Source: Lachnospira rogosae
Lineage (GTDB): Bacteria > Bacillota > Clostridia > Lachnospirales > Lachnospiraceae
Direction of reading: 5' to 3'
Assembly (NCBI RefSeq): GCF_040096455.1
Contig: NZ_JBBMER010000001.1
Location: forward strand, 434,001 to 498,000
Length of the DNA: 64,000 nucleotides
Position numbers and translations under genes: made by a program. The notes beneath the pieces were generated by a model. The model did no database searches and had not been told where the DNA came from. It was given only the letters and a program-made list of their open reading frames with translations. Below, in pieces: positions 16,107 through 25,551 of the stretch; positions within the stretch are counted from its first letter, which is position 1; each line of letters starts with the position of its first letter.

Positions 16107-16913
16107 TTACAATGTTTCGTGGGCTTTGTCTACTATATTTTGTATTGTGAAAGGAATATCATCATAGGTTCCTTCTATATGTTTCTGTAAATGAAGAAGA
16201 TATTCGATATTTCCTTCCGGACCCTTAACTGGCGAGAATTCAAGGTTAAGTATCTCAAATCCAATTGAAATTGCATAATTAATAACCATTTCTATAACTT
16301 CGATGTGTACCGCCTTATCCCTTACAACACCGTGTTTACCAACCTTTTCTCTTCCAGCTTCAAACTGTGGCTTTATAAGACATACTATCTGCCCGTCATC
16401 TGTAAGAAGATTTTTCACTGGAAGCAGCACCTTTGTAAGCGATATAAATGATACGTCAATGCTTGAAAAATCTATCTTATCCGCAATATCTTCCGGTGTT
16501 ACATATCGTATATTAGTCTTTTCCATACATACAACACGCTCATCATTACGAAGCTTCCAAGCAAGCTGTCCGTGTCCTACATCAACAGAATATACTTTAA
16601 CAGCACCATTCTGAAGCATACAATCTGTAAAACCACCTGTTGATGAACCAACATCCATACATATTTTTCCTTCAATCGTTACATCAAAATTCTCCATAGC
16701 TTTTTCAAGCTTTAACCCGCCACGGCTTACATACTTAAGTGTATTGCCTCTTACCTCAATATTAACAGTCTCATTAAATGATGACCCAGCTTTATCTTCC
16801 TTCTGTCCGTCAACATATACATTTCCAGACATAATTATAGCCTTTGCCTTTTCCCTGGAATCAGCAAGCCCCCTGTTCACTAACAGAACATCTAATCTTT
16901 CTTTACTGCTCAT
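16107..16913 (-). CDS. tlyA: TlyA/YqxC family rRNA 2'-O-methyltransferase
   Basis: A 268-residue protein with an N-terminal S4 RNA-binding domain (ERLDVLLVNRGLADSREKAKAIIMSGNVYVDG). A FtsJ-like SAM methyltransferase domain follows (MDVGSSTGGFTDCMLQNGA, DVSFISLTKVLLP). Mycobacterial TlyA 2'-O-methylates 16S and 23S rRNA; Firmicute members are kept next to dxs and recN but their target is less certain. The ATG at 16913 overlaps the dxs end by 11 bp and has GGAG nine bases upstream. The in-frame TTG 15 bp earlier contains that site and is rejected. Confidence 0.93.
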   Translation of the reverse strand: MSSKERLDVLLVNRGLADSREKAKAIIMSGNVYVDGQKEDKAGSSFNETVNIEVRGNTLKYVSRGGLKLEKAMENFDVTIEGKICMDVGSSTGGFTDCMLQNGAVKVYSVDVGHGQLAWKLRNDERVVCMEKTNIRYVTPEDIADKIDFSSIDVSFISLTKVLLPVKNLLTDDGQIVCLIKPQFEAGREKVGKHGVVRDKAVHIEVIEMVINYAISIGFEILNLEFSPVKGPEGNIEYLLHLQKHIEGTYDDIPFTIQNIVDKAHETL

Positions 16914-18789
16914 TATTATTATCTCCAATATTATTATAAACTGCTGTTATACGTTTAACAATTGTATCTTCATCTATTCCTGTCTCACGCCGTAATATAT
17001 CAACACTTCCGTGTTCTATATAATCATCAGGAAGTGATATGTCAAGCACATAGTTATGAAGTTCTTTATCATTGATATATTGACAGACTGCACGCCCAAA
17101 TCCGCCCGATGATACATTCTCTTCAAGTGTTACTATAAGCTTATGTGTTGTGCTTATTTTATCAAGCATTGCACTGTCTATAGGCTTTACAAAACGTGCA
17201 TTTACAAGTGTCACGTTATAGCCCTGCTCTTTAAGTCTTTCCCTTACATTAAATGCTGTATCAACCATACTTCCAAGTGCAAGAATTGCTATATCACTTT
17301 CTTCATACATAAGCTCAGCCTTGCCGTATTCAACCGGTGCATTAAATTCGCGAAATCTGACAACTGCCTCGCCTCTTGGATATCTTATAGCTATCGGCCC
17401 ATTAAATTCTTCCAGAGCGAACTCAAGTGATGACTTTAATTCATAATCATTCTTTGGTGCCATAATAGTCATATTAGGTATTGATGACAGGAATGATATA
17501 TCAAATATCCCCTGATGTGTCTCTCCATCACTTCCAACAAGTCCTGCCCTGTCTATTGCAAACACAACGTGAAGCTGTTGTATACACACATCATGTAATA
17601 TCTGGTCATAAGCTCTCTGTAAAAATGAAGAATATACCGCAAACACCGGTTTTAATCCGCCTGCTGACAATCCTGCCGCAAATGTTACAGCGTGAGCCTC
17701 AGCAATTCCGACATCAAAAAATCTATCCGGAAACCACTTTGAGAACTTAGCAAGCCCAACTCCGTCTGGCATAGCCGCTGTAATAGCACATACAGACCTG
17801 TCTTTCTTGGCTATTTCACATATAGAATTAGAGAACACCTGCGAATATGTTGGCCGGTCAGATTTATTAATCTCCATACCTGTCGCCACATCAAATGGTC
17901 CAATACCATGAAACTTGCTTGGATTGCGCTCTGCCGGCTTGTAACCACGTCCTTTCTGCGTAACAACGTGGACAAGCACAGGTCCATTTATTCTTTTTGC
18001 AACTGTAAGTATCTTGATAAGCTTATCCATATCGTGTCCGTCAACTGGTCCAAGGTAATATATACCCATACTTTCAAACATCGAATCGTGAAGAATCACC
18101 TGCTTTAGATTCGACTTTGTCTTCTGGATAAGCTTTACAACCTTGTCCCCTTTAGGAAGCTTATATAATACATTGCCTATATTCTCTTTTAAATCATAGT
18201 AAGAGTCTGACGAACGTATTTCACTAAGCATATTGGATACGCCGCCGACATTTTTAGAAATTGACATTGTATTATCATTAAGTATAATCACAAAATTACC
18301 CTTAATACCTGAAGCATTATTTAAAGCTTCATATGCCATACCACCTGTAAGTGCACCATCACCTATAACAGAAACTACACTGTAATCTTCGTGCTGTACA
18401 TCTCTTGCCATAGCAATTCCAAGTCCTGCTGATATTGATGTCGAGCTGTGACCTGTATCAAAAGCATCGTAATCACTTTCATTTCTCTTAGGAAAGCCGC
18501 TCATACCGCCGAATTTTCTTAATTCGTCAAATTGATTTTTCCTTCCTGTAAGTATCTTATGCGTATATGACTGATGTCCTACGTCCCATATAAGCTTGTC
18601 CTTTGGAAGATTAAATACAATATGAAGTGCCATAGTAAGCTCCACAACGCCAAGATTAGAAGCCAGATGTCCGCCTGTGACACTTATCTTATCAATAAGA
18701 AACTGGCGTATCTCATCAGCAAGCTGGTTGTATTCTATTGGTGATAATTTCTTAATATCGTTAGGTTTATTGATTTTCTCAAGTATCAT
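16903..18789 (-). CDS. dxs: 1-deoxy-D-xylulose-5-phosphate synthase
   Basis: Thiamine-diphosphate transketolase-like enzyme that condenses pyruvate and glyceraldehyde-3-phosphate to DXP, the first step of the MEP isoprenoid pathway. The 628-residue length is standard. The ThDP site GDGALTGGMAYEALNNA lies near 143-159. The pyrimidine-domain segment AEAHAVTFAAGLSAGG and the C-terminal domain LALGSMVDTA are intact. The ATG follows AAAGAGG. It lies 20 bp after ispA and overlaps tlyA, so translation is coupled. With ispA it supplies precursors for undecaprenyl phosphate and quinones. Confidence 0.97.
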   Translation of the reverse strand: MILEKINKPNDIKKLSPIEYNQLADEIRQFLIDKISVTGGHLASNLGVVELTMALHIVFNLPKDKLIWDVGHQSYTHKILTGRKNQFDELRKFGGMSGFPKRNESDYDAFDTGHSSTSISAGLGIAMARDVQHEDYSVVSVIGDGALTGGMAYEALNNASGIKGNFVIILNDNTMSISKNVGGVSNMLSEIRSSDSYYDLKENIGNVLYKLPKGDKVVKLIQKTKSNLKQVILHDSMFESMGIYYLGPVDGHDMDKLIKILTVAKRINGPVLVHVVTQKGRGYKPAERNPSKFHGIGPFDVATGMEINKSDRPTYSQVFSNSICEIAKKDRSVCAITAAMPDGVGLAKFSKWFPDRFFDVGIAEAHAVTFAAGLSAGGLKPVFAVYSSFLQRAYDQILHDVCIQQLHVVFAIDRAGLVGSDGETHQGIFDISFLSSIPNMTIMAPKNDYELKSSLEFALEEFNGPIAIRYPRGEAVVRFREFNAPVEYGKAELMYEESDIAILALGSMVDTAFNVRERLKEQGYNVTLVNARFVKPIDSAMLDKISTTHKLIVTLEENVSSGGFGRAVCQYINDKELHNYVLDISLPDDYIEHGSVDILRRETGIDEDTIVKRITAVYNNIGDNNNEQ

Positions 18790-18809
18790 AATTAACCTCT
18801 TTCACACGA

Positions 18810-19718
18810 TTACCTATCCCTATGTATAAGCATTGTGATTAAATCCTCCAGATACTCGTTATGTCCAATAGTTTTGAGTGTTTCCAATGCTTTTACGGAC
18901 ATATCAGCAGTATCTTTTTCTGCTTTTTCCATTCCATAAAGTGTAACATATGTTGTTTTATTATTTCTCTCATCACTTAACACAGGCTTTCCAAGTACTT
19001 CCTGTGTGCTTGTAACATCAAGAATATCGTCCTTAATCTGAAATGCGAAGCCTATATTATAACCTGTTTCCTCAAGAAGCTTAGTGACATTTTCATCACA
19101 ACCTGCAATAATTCCACCAGCCATAAATGCTGCTTCTATAAGAGCACCCGTCTTTAATCTGAAAATGTAATCAAGCTGTTCTTCATTCATCGGCTTATCT
19201 GTAAGCATTACATCAAGCGATTGTCCTCCGACCATACCATCAACACCAGCCTTATTAGCTATCACATCTGCGGCAGCAGAATATCTTAATACAGCCTGTG
19301 CATCACCTGTCTTTGCTGCTTTATGTATAGCTGAAAGCATTGTTTCATACGCAAGATTCAAAAGTCCGTCACCCGCTAATATTCCAAAATCTTCACCAAA
19401 TTTCTTATGTGTTGTAAGCTTTCCTCTTCTATAGTCATCATTATCCATAGCAGGAAGATCATCATGCACCAAAGAATAAGTGTGTATCATCTCAAGAGCC
19501 GCCATAAATGGATACAATTCTTCCTCGTTAGTACCATTACACAACTTGTAAGTTTCAAGCATAATCATTGGTCTTATTCTCTTGCCGCCAGCTTCAACGC
19601 TGTAATCCATCGCAGATTTAATATATTCTGCGTGTCCCTTAGCTTCTGGCAGGTACTTTTCTATTATATTATCTATACAGGAGGTCTCTTTGCTTAACTG
19701 TTCTTTGAAATTATTCAT
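18810..19718 (-). CDS. ispA: Polyprenyl (farnesyl diphosphate) synthase
   Basis: Head-to-tail prenyltransferase that extends DMAPP/GPP with IPP to farnesyl diphosphate. It has 302 residues. The first Asp-rich motif is DDLPAMDND, the second is the DDILD of FQIKDDILD, and GGKRIRP near 47 is the IPP-binding loop. The ATG at 19718 is chosen because GGTGG lies just upstream and the Trp-rich earlier frame is not conserved. It overlaps the end of xseB by eight bases. Chain length (C15 or C20) cannot be fixed by eye. Confidence 0.94.
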   Translation of the reverse strand: MNNFKEQLSKETSCIDNIIEKYLPEAKGHAEYIKSAMDYSVEAGGKRIRPMIMLETYKLCNGTNEEELYPFMAALEMIHTYSLVHDDLPAMDNDDYRRGKLTTHKKFGEDFGILAGDGLLNLAYETMLSAIHKAAKTGDAQAVLRYSAAADVIANKAGVDGMVGGQSLDVMLTDKPMNEEQLDYIFRLKTGALIEAAFMAGGIIAGCDENVTKLLEETGYNIGFAFQIKDDILDVTSTQEVLGKPVLSDERNNKTTYVTLYGMEKAEKDTADMSVKALETLKTIGHNEYLEDLITMLIHRDR

Positions 19719-19920
19719 TATTATCCACCACCCCATTATCATCAATTATAACAATCTGTTTTTCAACCTTATCAAGCATAGTATTACATTTATTGAGTAA
19801 TTCCATACATTCTTTATATTTTTTAAAAGACTCATCTAATGTAAGCTCGCCCTGTTCCATTTCATTAAGAACTGCCTCAAGCTTATTAAATGTATCTTCA
19901 AGATTAGAAGCCTTTGCCAT
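19711..19920 (-). CDS. xseB: Exodeoxyribonuclease VII small subunit
   Basis: A 69-residue helical subunit that packs in several copies on the XseA helices of exonuclease VII, a single-strand DNA nuclease. The core LEDTFNKLEAVLNEMEQGELTLDESFKKYKECMEL motif region is typical. It sits between xseA (13 bp upstream) and ispA (overlapping), the universal Firmicute arrangement. The ATG has GAGG nine bases upstream. Confidence 0.93.
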   Translation of the reverse strand: MAKASNLEDTFNKLEAVLNEMEQGELTLDESFKKYKECMELLNKCNTMLDKVEKQIVIIDDNGVVDNNE

Positions 19921-19933
19921 TAATTATACCTCA

Positions 19934-21130
19934 TTAAACATTATCAATATTTGTGACCTTAGCTGTCACAGTGCCATCTTTTAAATAAAGTGTTAACAAA
20001 TCATCTACTGATACATCGTTAACCGACTGTACCCTCTGTTTATTATTCTCTACATAGCTGTAGCCCTTGTCAAACTTCTTTAAAGGACTTACATTATCAA
20101 GTCTGTACGCAGCTAATGACAGCTTCTGCCTGTAGCGTTCCACTGCTTGTGTCATCTGGTTATTTAATATATCCTCTATATGAATAAGACGTTGTCTTCT
20201 TTCATATATCTGGTTAATAGGATTGTATATCTGCAAAGAAAGCTTGTCCTTCTCTGCCCTGTTCTTATATCTGGCAAATACATTATCCAGAGCATTTCTT
20301 AAACGTCTCTTGTATGCCTGCATATAATCATCAACCTGTACCATATCAAATACTGCACACTCTGCAGCGGCAGATGGTGTTGGAACTCTTAAATCTGCCA
20401 CAAAGTCTGTGATTGTAAAATCTGTTTCGTGCCCAACCGCTGATATAACCGGTGTATTACAGCTAAATACTGCCTCTATAACCTCTGGTTCATTAAATGC
20501 CCACAAGTCTTCAAGTGAACCTCCTCCACGCCCAACAATAATGCAATCCACCCCGAACTTATCAAGCACAGCTATTCCCTTGGCAATACTGTACTTGGCA
20601 TATTCGCCCTGAACTAATGCAGGATACAGATACAGACTTACATACGGATTGCGCCTGTGTGATATATTCATTATATCGTGTATAGCAGCCCCTGTTGAAG
20701 CTGTTACAATTCCTATCTTTCTTGCAAAACGTGGTATCGGACGCTTATATGATGAATCAAAATATCCCATATCATCATACTGCTGTTTTAATTGTTCAAA
20801 CTTCTTATATAAATCCCCCATACCACTTTCGGTAATATTAACGGCATACAACTGATACCTGCCATCACGTTCATATATATCAATTCTGCCATCTACTACA
20901 ACAGACATTCCATTTTCAAGCTTTATATCAAGCTTTGATGCATAAGAGGCAAACATAACAACTGCAATCGTTCCACCCGAATCTTTTAAAGTAAAATAAA
21001 TATGACCGGATGTATGATACTTGCAATTAGATATTTCCCCTTTTATCTGAATACGATTAAGTACAAAATCCTGTCTAAACATATTCTTAATATAGGAATT
21101 AATCTGTGTTACAGTATATACTCCAGCCAT
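19934..21130 (-). CDS. xseA: Exodeoxyribonuclease VII large subunit
   Basis: Catalytic subunit of exonuclease VII, 398 residues. The N-terminal OB-fold (residues 1-100, KGEISNCKYHTSGHIYFTLKD) binds single-stranded DNA. The nuclease core carries VTASTGAAIHDI, IIVGRGGGSLEDLWAFNEP and SAVGHETDFTITDFVADLRVPTPSAAAE; the last two segments include conserved acidic and His positions. A helical C-terminal stalk binds XseB. GAGG precedes the ATG. It lies between nusB and xseB; folD, often found here, is absent. Confidence 0.95.
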   Translation of the reverse strand: MAGVYTVTQINSYIKNMFRQDFVLNRIQIKGEISNCKYHTSGHIYFTLKDSGGTIAVVMFASYASKLDIKLENGMSVVVDGRIDIYERDGRYQLYAVNITESGMGDLYKKFEQLKQQYDDMGYFDSSYKRPIPRFARKIGIVTASTGAAIHDIMNISHRRNPYVSLYLYPALVQGEYAKYSIAKGIAVLDKFGVDCIIVGRGGGSLEDLWAFNEPEVIEAVFSCNTPVISAVGHETDFTITDFVADLRVPTPSAAAECAVFDMVQVDDYMQAYKRRLRNALDNVFARYKNRAEKDKLSLQIYNPINQIYERRQRLIHIEDILNNQMTQAVERYRQKLSLAAYRLDNVSPLKKFDKGYSYVENNKQRVQSVNDVSVDDLLTLYLKDGTVTAKVTNIDNV

Positions 21131-21182
21131 CGTTCCTCTTTCTTAATCTCTTTATTATGCTCTTTAATTCAGCAAAAGGTTA

Positions 21183-21581
21183 TTATACAAGCTTTGCAAG
21201 AACACCATTGACAAATGATGCTGCATTATCATCAGAGCCATAACTTTTAGCTAACTCTACAGCCTCATTAATAGCTACATTAACAGGAATATCATCATCA
21301 TAAAGCATCTCATAGACTGCAAGCCGCATAATAGCAAGCTCTGCCTTACCAATACGGTCAACCGGCCAGCCTTCTGATACCGAATTAATCTTCTCGTCAA
21401 GCTCATCGCTTAATTCACATACAAGAAGTGCCTTATTCTTAATATATTCGTAATCTTTCTCATTGACATCTGTCAAATCATCAAAATAGTAGTCAATCTG
21501 TTCTCTTAATTCATTCTTATCGTGGAAAGGAACACGGAATATAAGCTTAAAAACGTGTTCTCTCATTTCTGATCTTGTCAT
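21183..21581 (-). CDS. nusB: Transcription antitermination factor NusB
   Basis: A 132-residue all-helical protein that with NusE (S10) binds boxA RNA in rRNA leaders. The N-terminus MTRSEMREHVFKLIF and the C-terminal block VAINEAVELAKSYGSDDNAASFVNGVLAKLV are the family hallmarks. It lies between asp23 and xseA on the same strand. A nine-pair hairpin separates it from asp23 and may set the relative expression of the two. Confidence 0.94.
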   Translation of the reverse strand: MTRSEMREHVFKLIFRVPFHDKNELREQIDYYFDDLTDVNEKDYEYIKNKALLVCELSDELDEKINSVSEGWPVDRIGKAELAIMRLAVYEMLYDDDIPVNVAINEAVELAKSYGSDDNAASFVNGVLAKLV

Positions 21582-21613
21582 AGGAATCCTCTCATCAATT
21601 AATTACTCAAACA

Positions 21614-21636
21614 GGACTGCCCATTAAGGACAGTCC
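21614..21636 (-). terminator. Hairpin between asp23 and nusB, possible attenuator
   Basis: On the minus strand GGACTGTCC pairs with GGGCAGTCC (one G-T wobble) around TTAAT. The following TGTTTG is a weak T-run, so it may only partly terminate or may act as an RNA-processing site. Confidence 0.45.
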
Positions 21637-21652
21637 CAAAAGCTTACTGTAC

Positions 21653-22039
21653 TTAGTTGTCAATATTAACGCCAGCAATCTTAATGTTAACTTCTGATAC
21701 TTCAAGACCTGTCATTGTCTCGATTGCTGTCTTAACTCTGTCCTGTACTGCGGCTGATACCTTAGGTATCTCACAGCCATATTTAATATTAAGCGCAAGA
21801 TTAACTGTCACATCATTCTCACCAACGTGAACCTTAACACCCTTAGATAAATTCTTCATTCCAAGCTTGCTTACAAGTTCATTAGTGATGTTGCCAGCCA
21901 TACTCTCAACGCCTTCCACCTCTGTAGCAGCAAGACCTGCAATAATAGCAACAACCTCATCTGCAACTCTTACTTCGCCAATATCCTTGCTTTCGTGAAT
22001 TGTATAAGTATTACCTCTATCTTCAAACTCTTTTGTCAT
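21653..22039 (-). CDS. yqhY: Asp23/Gls24 family protein (YqhY)
   Basis: A 128-residue Asp23-domain protein. In Bacillus, YqhY lies next to acc genes and affects acetyl-CoA carboxylase. The motifs ATEVEGVESMAGN and VNLALNIKYGCEIPKVSAAVQDRVKTAIE are diagnostic. It lies between spoIIIAH and nusB; the accB-accC pair found here in Bacillus is missing. The ATG follows GGAGGG. The Asp23 fold is assigned by motif; a specific function in this organism is inference. Confidence 0.93.
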   Translation of the reverse strand: MTKEFEDRGNTYTIHESKDIGEVRVADEVVAIIAGLAATEVEGVESMAGNITNELVSKLGMKNLSKGVKVHVGENDVTVNLALNIKYGCEIPKVSAAVQDRVKTAIETMTGLEVSEVNIKIAGVNIDN

Positions 22040-22113
22040 AATGCCCTCCTGACTGTTATTAACGTAATCTTTAATCTATTATAATAAAAAATATAAATAA
22101 ATGCAATGATAAG

Positions 22114-22698
22114 TTACTTAATAACATTAATGGTAATTTTATCCGATGTAACCCCTGTCTTTCTCTTTGCTATATCTTCAATCTGAGCTTTCTGGCTGTT
22201 TTCTAATGTCTGCTGGTTAATTACAATATCAACGCTGTCTTCTGCCACTGAAGCCACCACATCATTAAATCCCTTTGCCTCTAATAACAACTCAATAGCT
22301 GCCTCTTTTTCTGAATATTCTGCAATTTTGGCAAGTTCATTTATCGCCTCTGTCTTTGAAGCCTTATCGATTGCTGTATCATTGACTATATTAGTAAGAT
22401 TTTCTGTATTCTTGGCACGTATCTGTTCTCTGTTAAGCTTAGCTTCAGAGATTACACTTGAAGACACGCCCTGTCCTGATGTAAGTATAACGCTTCCTGG
22501 TTCTTCAAGACTCTCATCATCTGGTTCTTCCTCAGTAAATATTGTATCATCTGTTGATGTATTGACAACTTTACTGCCGCTCTTACTGCTGACAGATATT
22601 ATATCTGAAATGTTTCCTGCATAATTAATATATCCCGCAACAGCTATCATAATAGCAAGTGCTGTAATAATAACCTGATTTTTCTTAACTCTTTTCAC
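22114..22698 (-). CDS. spoIIIAH: Stage III sporulation protein AH
   Basis: Mother-cell component of the SpoIIIA-SpoIIQ feeding-tube channel across the forespore membranes. It has 194 residues. The N-terminal membrane anchor is at 9-28 (VIITALAIMIAVAGYINYAG), followed by a variable linker. The C-terminal ring-building motif domain of YscJ/FliF type lies at about 95-194 (EAAIELLLEAKGFNDVVASV). The start is GTG, six bases after GGAGG. It is the last gene of the spoIIIAA-AH operon. Confidence 0.93.
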   Translation of the reverse strand: MKRVKKNQVIITALAIMIAVAGYINYAGNISDIISVSSKSGSKVVNTSTDDTIFTEEEPDDESLEEPGSVILTSGQGVSSSVISEAKLNREQIRAKNTENLTNIVNDTAIDKASKTEAINELAKIAEYSEKEAAIELLLEAKGFNDVVASVAEDSVDIVINQQTLENSQKAQIEDIAKRKTGVTSDKITINVIK

Positions 22699-22713
22699 AA
22701 AAAACCTCCATAT

Positions 22714-23286
22714 TTAAGACATTTTCATTACTTTGATTTTATGTACAGGAACATTTAAAAGCCCATATACAGCATTCGTAATCTCACTTACAAGCTCTTT
22801 ATTATCACCACCCTCGCATACTATTATCACACCTTCAATAACAGGCATATTCTCCATTACTACATATGGCGTATTACCATTAGCTGTATCATAAAAAATG
22901 TGTGTCTCTGTTTTTTGCATACTATTGGAATTCTCATCATTATTCCCATTAACTTCTTCATCAAAATAATCTGTATCCTTGGCAAGTATCTTTTCAGACG
23001 AATTCTTAAGACTGACCATAACTTTAACCTTTCCTGCCCCCTCAACATCAGATAAGGTATCTTCTAATCTTTTCTCTACATATTCCTCATACATTTTCTG
23101 TGTGGCCTCACCGCTTTCCTGATTAGATGTTGTGTTTTCTGATACAGTCTGTCTGTCTTTTACAGGAATTGATATAACCATAAGCAGTATGCCTGCTAGT
23201 ATTACTATTAATATTTTATCTTTGCCTAATTTATTCAATATATTTTCATAATTAAATATAATAATTCTCCTTTCCGTCCTGAACAT
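22714..23286 (-). CDS. spoIIIAG: Stage III sporulation protein AG
   Basis: Ring-forming component of the SpoIIIA channel, up to 190 residues. A membrane helix (ILIVILAGILLMVISIPV) is followed by an RBM domain (VKVMVSLKNSSEKILAKD). The N-terminus is uncertain. The ATG at 23286 has no ribosome binding site, while AAAGGAG lies 18 bases inside it, positioned seven bases before an in-frame ATA at 23259. Starting there would give the N-terminal length I expect for the family (M-FNYENILNKLGKDK). See findings. Confidence 0.88.
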   Translation of the reverse strand: MFRTERRIIIFNYENILNKLGKDKILIVILAGILLMVISIPVKDRQTVSENTTSNQESGEATQKMYEEYVEKRLEDTLSDVEGAGKVKVMVSLKNSSEKILAKDTDYFDEEVNGNNDENSNSMQKTETHIFYDTANGNTPYVVMENMPVIEGVIIVCEGGDNKELVSEITNAVYGLLNVPVHKIKVMKMS

Positions 23287-23315
23287 CGGAATACGAAATA
23301 TTCTCTGTACCTGGC

Positions 23316-23897
23316 TTAATGTATATTGATAAGTATTTCATCTATACTAAAATTATCCGCTACCATTTTAGCGAATTGCTCTATGTCCGATTTATTCAAA
23401 GCCGTTTTAGCATTCTGTGTGCTTTCCAAACTTGAAACACTTTTTTTGTTTTTTACTGATATATCAATCCCTGTAATTACAGATGAATAATCGGTGTCTG
23501 ATTTATTCAATATGCTCTTATCGTTTAATTCAACCTTTACATTATTAACTTCAACTCCACACTCCTCTGCTATATTTAACACCCTGCTTATAACTGTCTG
23601 TTTTACTGCATTGCTCACATAGCTGTAATAGTCTGATTGAAGGCTGCTATCACCAGTATACGAACTTGAATAGCCTGCAATGTTTTTACTATAATCATTA
23701 TACAATGTATTTACCCTGTCAGTTATATATTCCTCATTAAATAAAAGCAGAAGTACAGGCTTTAATAAAATCATAAGGAATATAAGCCTCATTACCACCT
23801 TATAGCTGCCCTCATACCTGGGTGGAATAACATTCATTAATACAGCCGACATAACCATAAATATGAGCAATGCCCTAAGCCACGAATACAGCTTCAT
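23316..23897 (-). CDS. spoIIIAF: Stage III sporulation protein AF
   Basis: A 193-residue inner-membrane component of the SpoIIIA complex. Two N-terminal membrane segments (about 5-22 and 34-54) precede a soluble domain related to the ring-building fold (VNNVKVELNDKS, GIDISVK). The ATG at 23897 is preferred over the ATG at 23912 because AAAGGAG lies between them, five bases before the former. The earlier ATG overlaps the spoIIIAE stop. Confidence 0.92.
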   Translation of the reverse strand: MKLYSWLRALLIFMVMSAVLMNVIPPRYEGSYKVVMRLIFLMILLKPVLLLLFNEEYITDRVNTLYNDYSKNIAGYSSSYTGDSSLQSDYYSYVSNAVKQTVISRVLNIAEECGVEVNNVKVELNDKSILNKSDTDYSSVITGIDISVKNKKSVSSLESTQNAKTALNKSDIEQFAKMVADNFSIDEILINIH

Positions 23898-23908
23898 TGT
23901 GTCTCCTT

Positions 23909-25171
23909 TCATACTGATACACAGTTAGTTGCAACACATATAATTGCTATTGTTAATATAAACAGGACAAGTGTAATCATCATAATATATACAATCATTC
24001 CAAGTGCCTGCCCAAGCGAACTGACTGCCCTTACCATTCTCTTATCACTTATTGGCTGTAGTCCTGCAGCAATCCCCTGATATATAACCGCAAGAAGACC
24101 AATCCGCAGCAACGGAAAGAACATACACATAACAATAGCAATAATTCCCGACACACCGATTGCATTTTTTATTAATGCAGAAGATGAAAGTATCGTATTG
24201 GATAACACCTGTGCTGTGTCACCTATACCAGGTATAAGGCTTATCCCCATAAATATACCTTTAGAATTAACCGTGTCCTGAACAGGTGTTAATATGCTCT
24301 TAATTGCATTAAGTCCAATAAACACTGTAAGTATCGTATAGCAGCACCATTTCACTCCTTTTTTAATAAGGTTACACGCCTTATCCATATGTGCTTCTTT
24401 GTCTATGCAGTCACATAACGAAATTATGAGATATATTTTATTTGTTTTTAATAATATATTTTTAAAAAATATATTGCTGACTGCAATCATAGCAATTATT
24501 ATCTGGTAATACACAGCTTTACTCATTATTGCACCAGAAGCACTTATTGCCGGCAGGAACACCATACTGATTGCTTTATAAAGATTAATAATCGATGTAA
24601 GAGTGCTGCTGGCTGTATCTGAAGCCTGTATGAACACAACAAACAATACCGTTATAAGAGATATTGCTATAACACTTAATGTGCTTTCGGTAAGCTGCTG
24701 TTTATTAAAAAATGGGCCAAATACATTTATAAATGCAGATAATATACATAAAATAAGTATCTTCATACAATCATTACGGTTACTGCTTATAACCTCTGTT
24801 ATATACTGTACAATCTTCTTACCCGAATCCCTCGTTGAATTACCCAAATATATGCTGTCTACTATATCCTCAAAGGTAACCGAATTGTAACTGCTTTCTT
24901 TTAATATCTTATCAATATCCTTATAATCATAATCAGACCAGCCAGATGTATCCGTGACAGTTTCCTGTCCGTTAGTTTCCGCTTTAATCACATTGGCATT
25001 ATTGTATACAAGCATTAATATTACTGACATTAGTAATACGCTTTTTAATAGCGGTAGTATATAATTAAGTTTCATAAATATATATTTCAGCCCAGTAAAT
25101 ATGCTTCTTAATAATGACAACATATATTGTGGGCAGTTATTGTGCATTAATATATATCTTATTTTATACAT
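23909..25171 (-). CDS. spoIIIAE: Stage III sporulation protein AE
   Basis: A 420-residue polytopic membrane protein, the large permease-like part of the SpoIIIA complex. Its N-terminus is signal-like (VLLMSVILMLVYNNANVIKA), followed by about seven to eight membrane segments and the conserved SLIPGIGDTAQVLSNTILSSSALIKNAIG region around 300 to 340. The ATG at 25171 overlaps spoIIIAD by 13 bp, with GGAG 11 bases upstream. An ATG nearer the hydrophobic segment has no ribosome binding site. Confidence 0.93.
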   Translation of the reverse strand: MYKIRYILMHNNCPQYMLSLLRSIFTGLKYIFMKLNYILPLLKSVLLMSVILMLVYNNANVIKAETNGQETVTDTSGWSDYDYKDIDKILKESSYNSVTFEDIVDSIYLGNSTRDSGKKIVQYITEVISSNRNDCMKILILCILSAFINVFGPFFNKQQLTESTLSVIAISLITVLFVVFIQASDTASSTLTSIINLYKAISMVFLPAISASGAIMSKAVYYQIIIAMIAVSNIFFKNILLKTNKIYLIISLCDCIDKEAHMDKACNLIKKGVKWCCYTILTVFIGLNAIKSILTPVQDTVNSKGIFMGISLIPGIGDTAQVLSNTILSSSALIKNAIGVSGIIAIVMCMFFPLLRIGLLAVIYQGIAAGLQPISDKRMVRAVSSLGQALGMIVYIMMITLVLFILTIAIICVATNCVSV

Positions 25172-25539
25172 TTATTAATCATCTCCATAAGCGACAGTAC
25201 AATTGGAATACTTATTGTTGCAACAGCAATCTTACACATAATCTCAAGCTGTGATGCCGCCGCGTTAAACCCATTATCCCTACACACATCAGATATAAGC
25301 TGCGTTATAAAGGTTATTCCTATAATCTTCATTATTATCTTTATATACACATCACCAATTCCTGTTAAAGAAATCATTACTCCAAGCTGTCCTGTTATGG
25401 CTGATATGTTATTTATTATATTAATTGAAATAATAAGGCATAACGAAAGTCCTATAACAGAAGCTGTTACCGGTGACTGTTTTTTTATAAGCAGTGATGT
25501 TATAACCGTGCATAATGCAAGCATAGATATTTTCAGCAA
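25159..25539 (-). CDS. spoIIIAD: Stage III sporulation protein AD
   Basis: A 126-residue membrane protein of the SpoIIIA complex with three to four hydrophobic segments, resembling SpoIIIAC with an N-terminal extension. IIKIMKIIGITFITQLISDVCRDNG is the conserved block. The start is TTG at 25539, six bases after AAAGGAG; no ATG lies nearby. It overlaps spoIIIAE by 13 bp. Confidence 0.92.
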   Translation of the reverse strand: MLKISMLALCTVITSLLIKKQSPVTASVIGLSLCLIISINIINNISAITGQLGVMISLTGIGDVYIKIIMKIIGITFITQLISDVCRDNGFNAAASQLEIMCKIAVATISIPIVLSLMEMINKCIK

Positions 25540-25551
25540 TTGTTACTCCTT

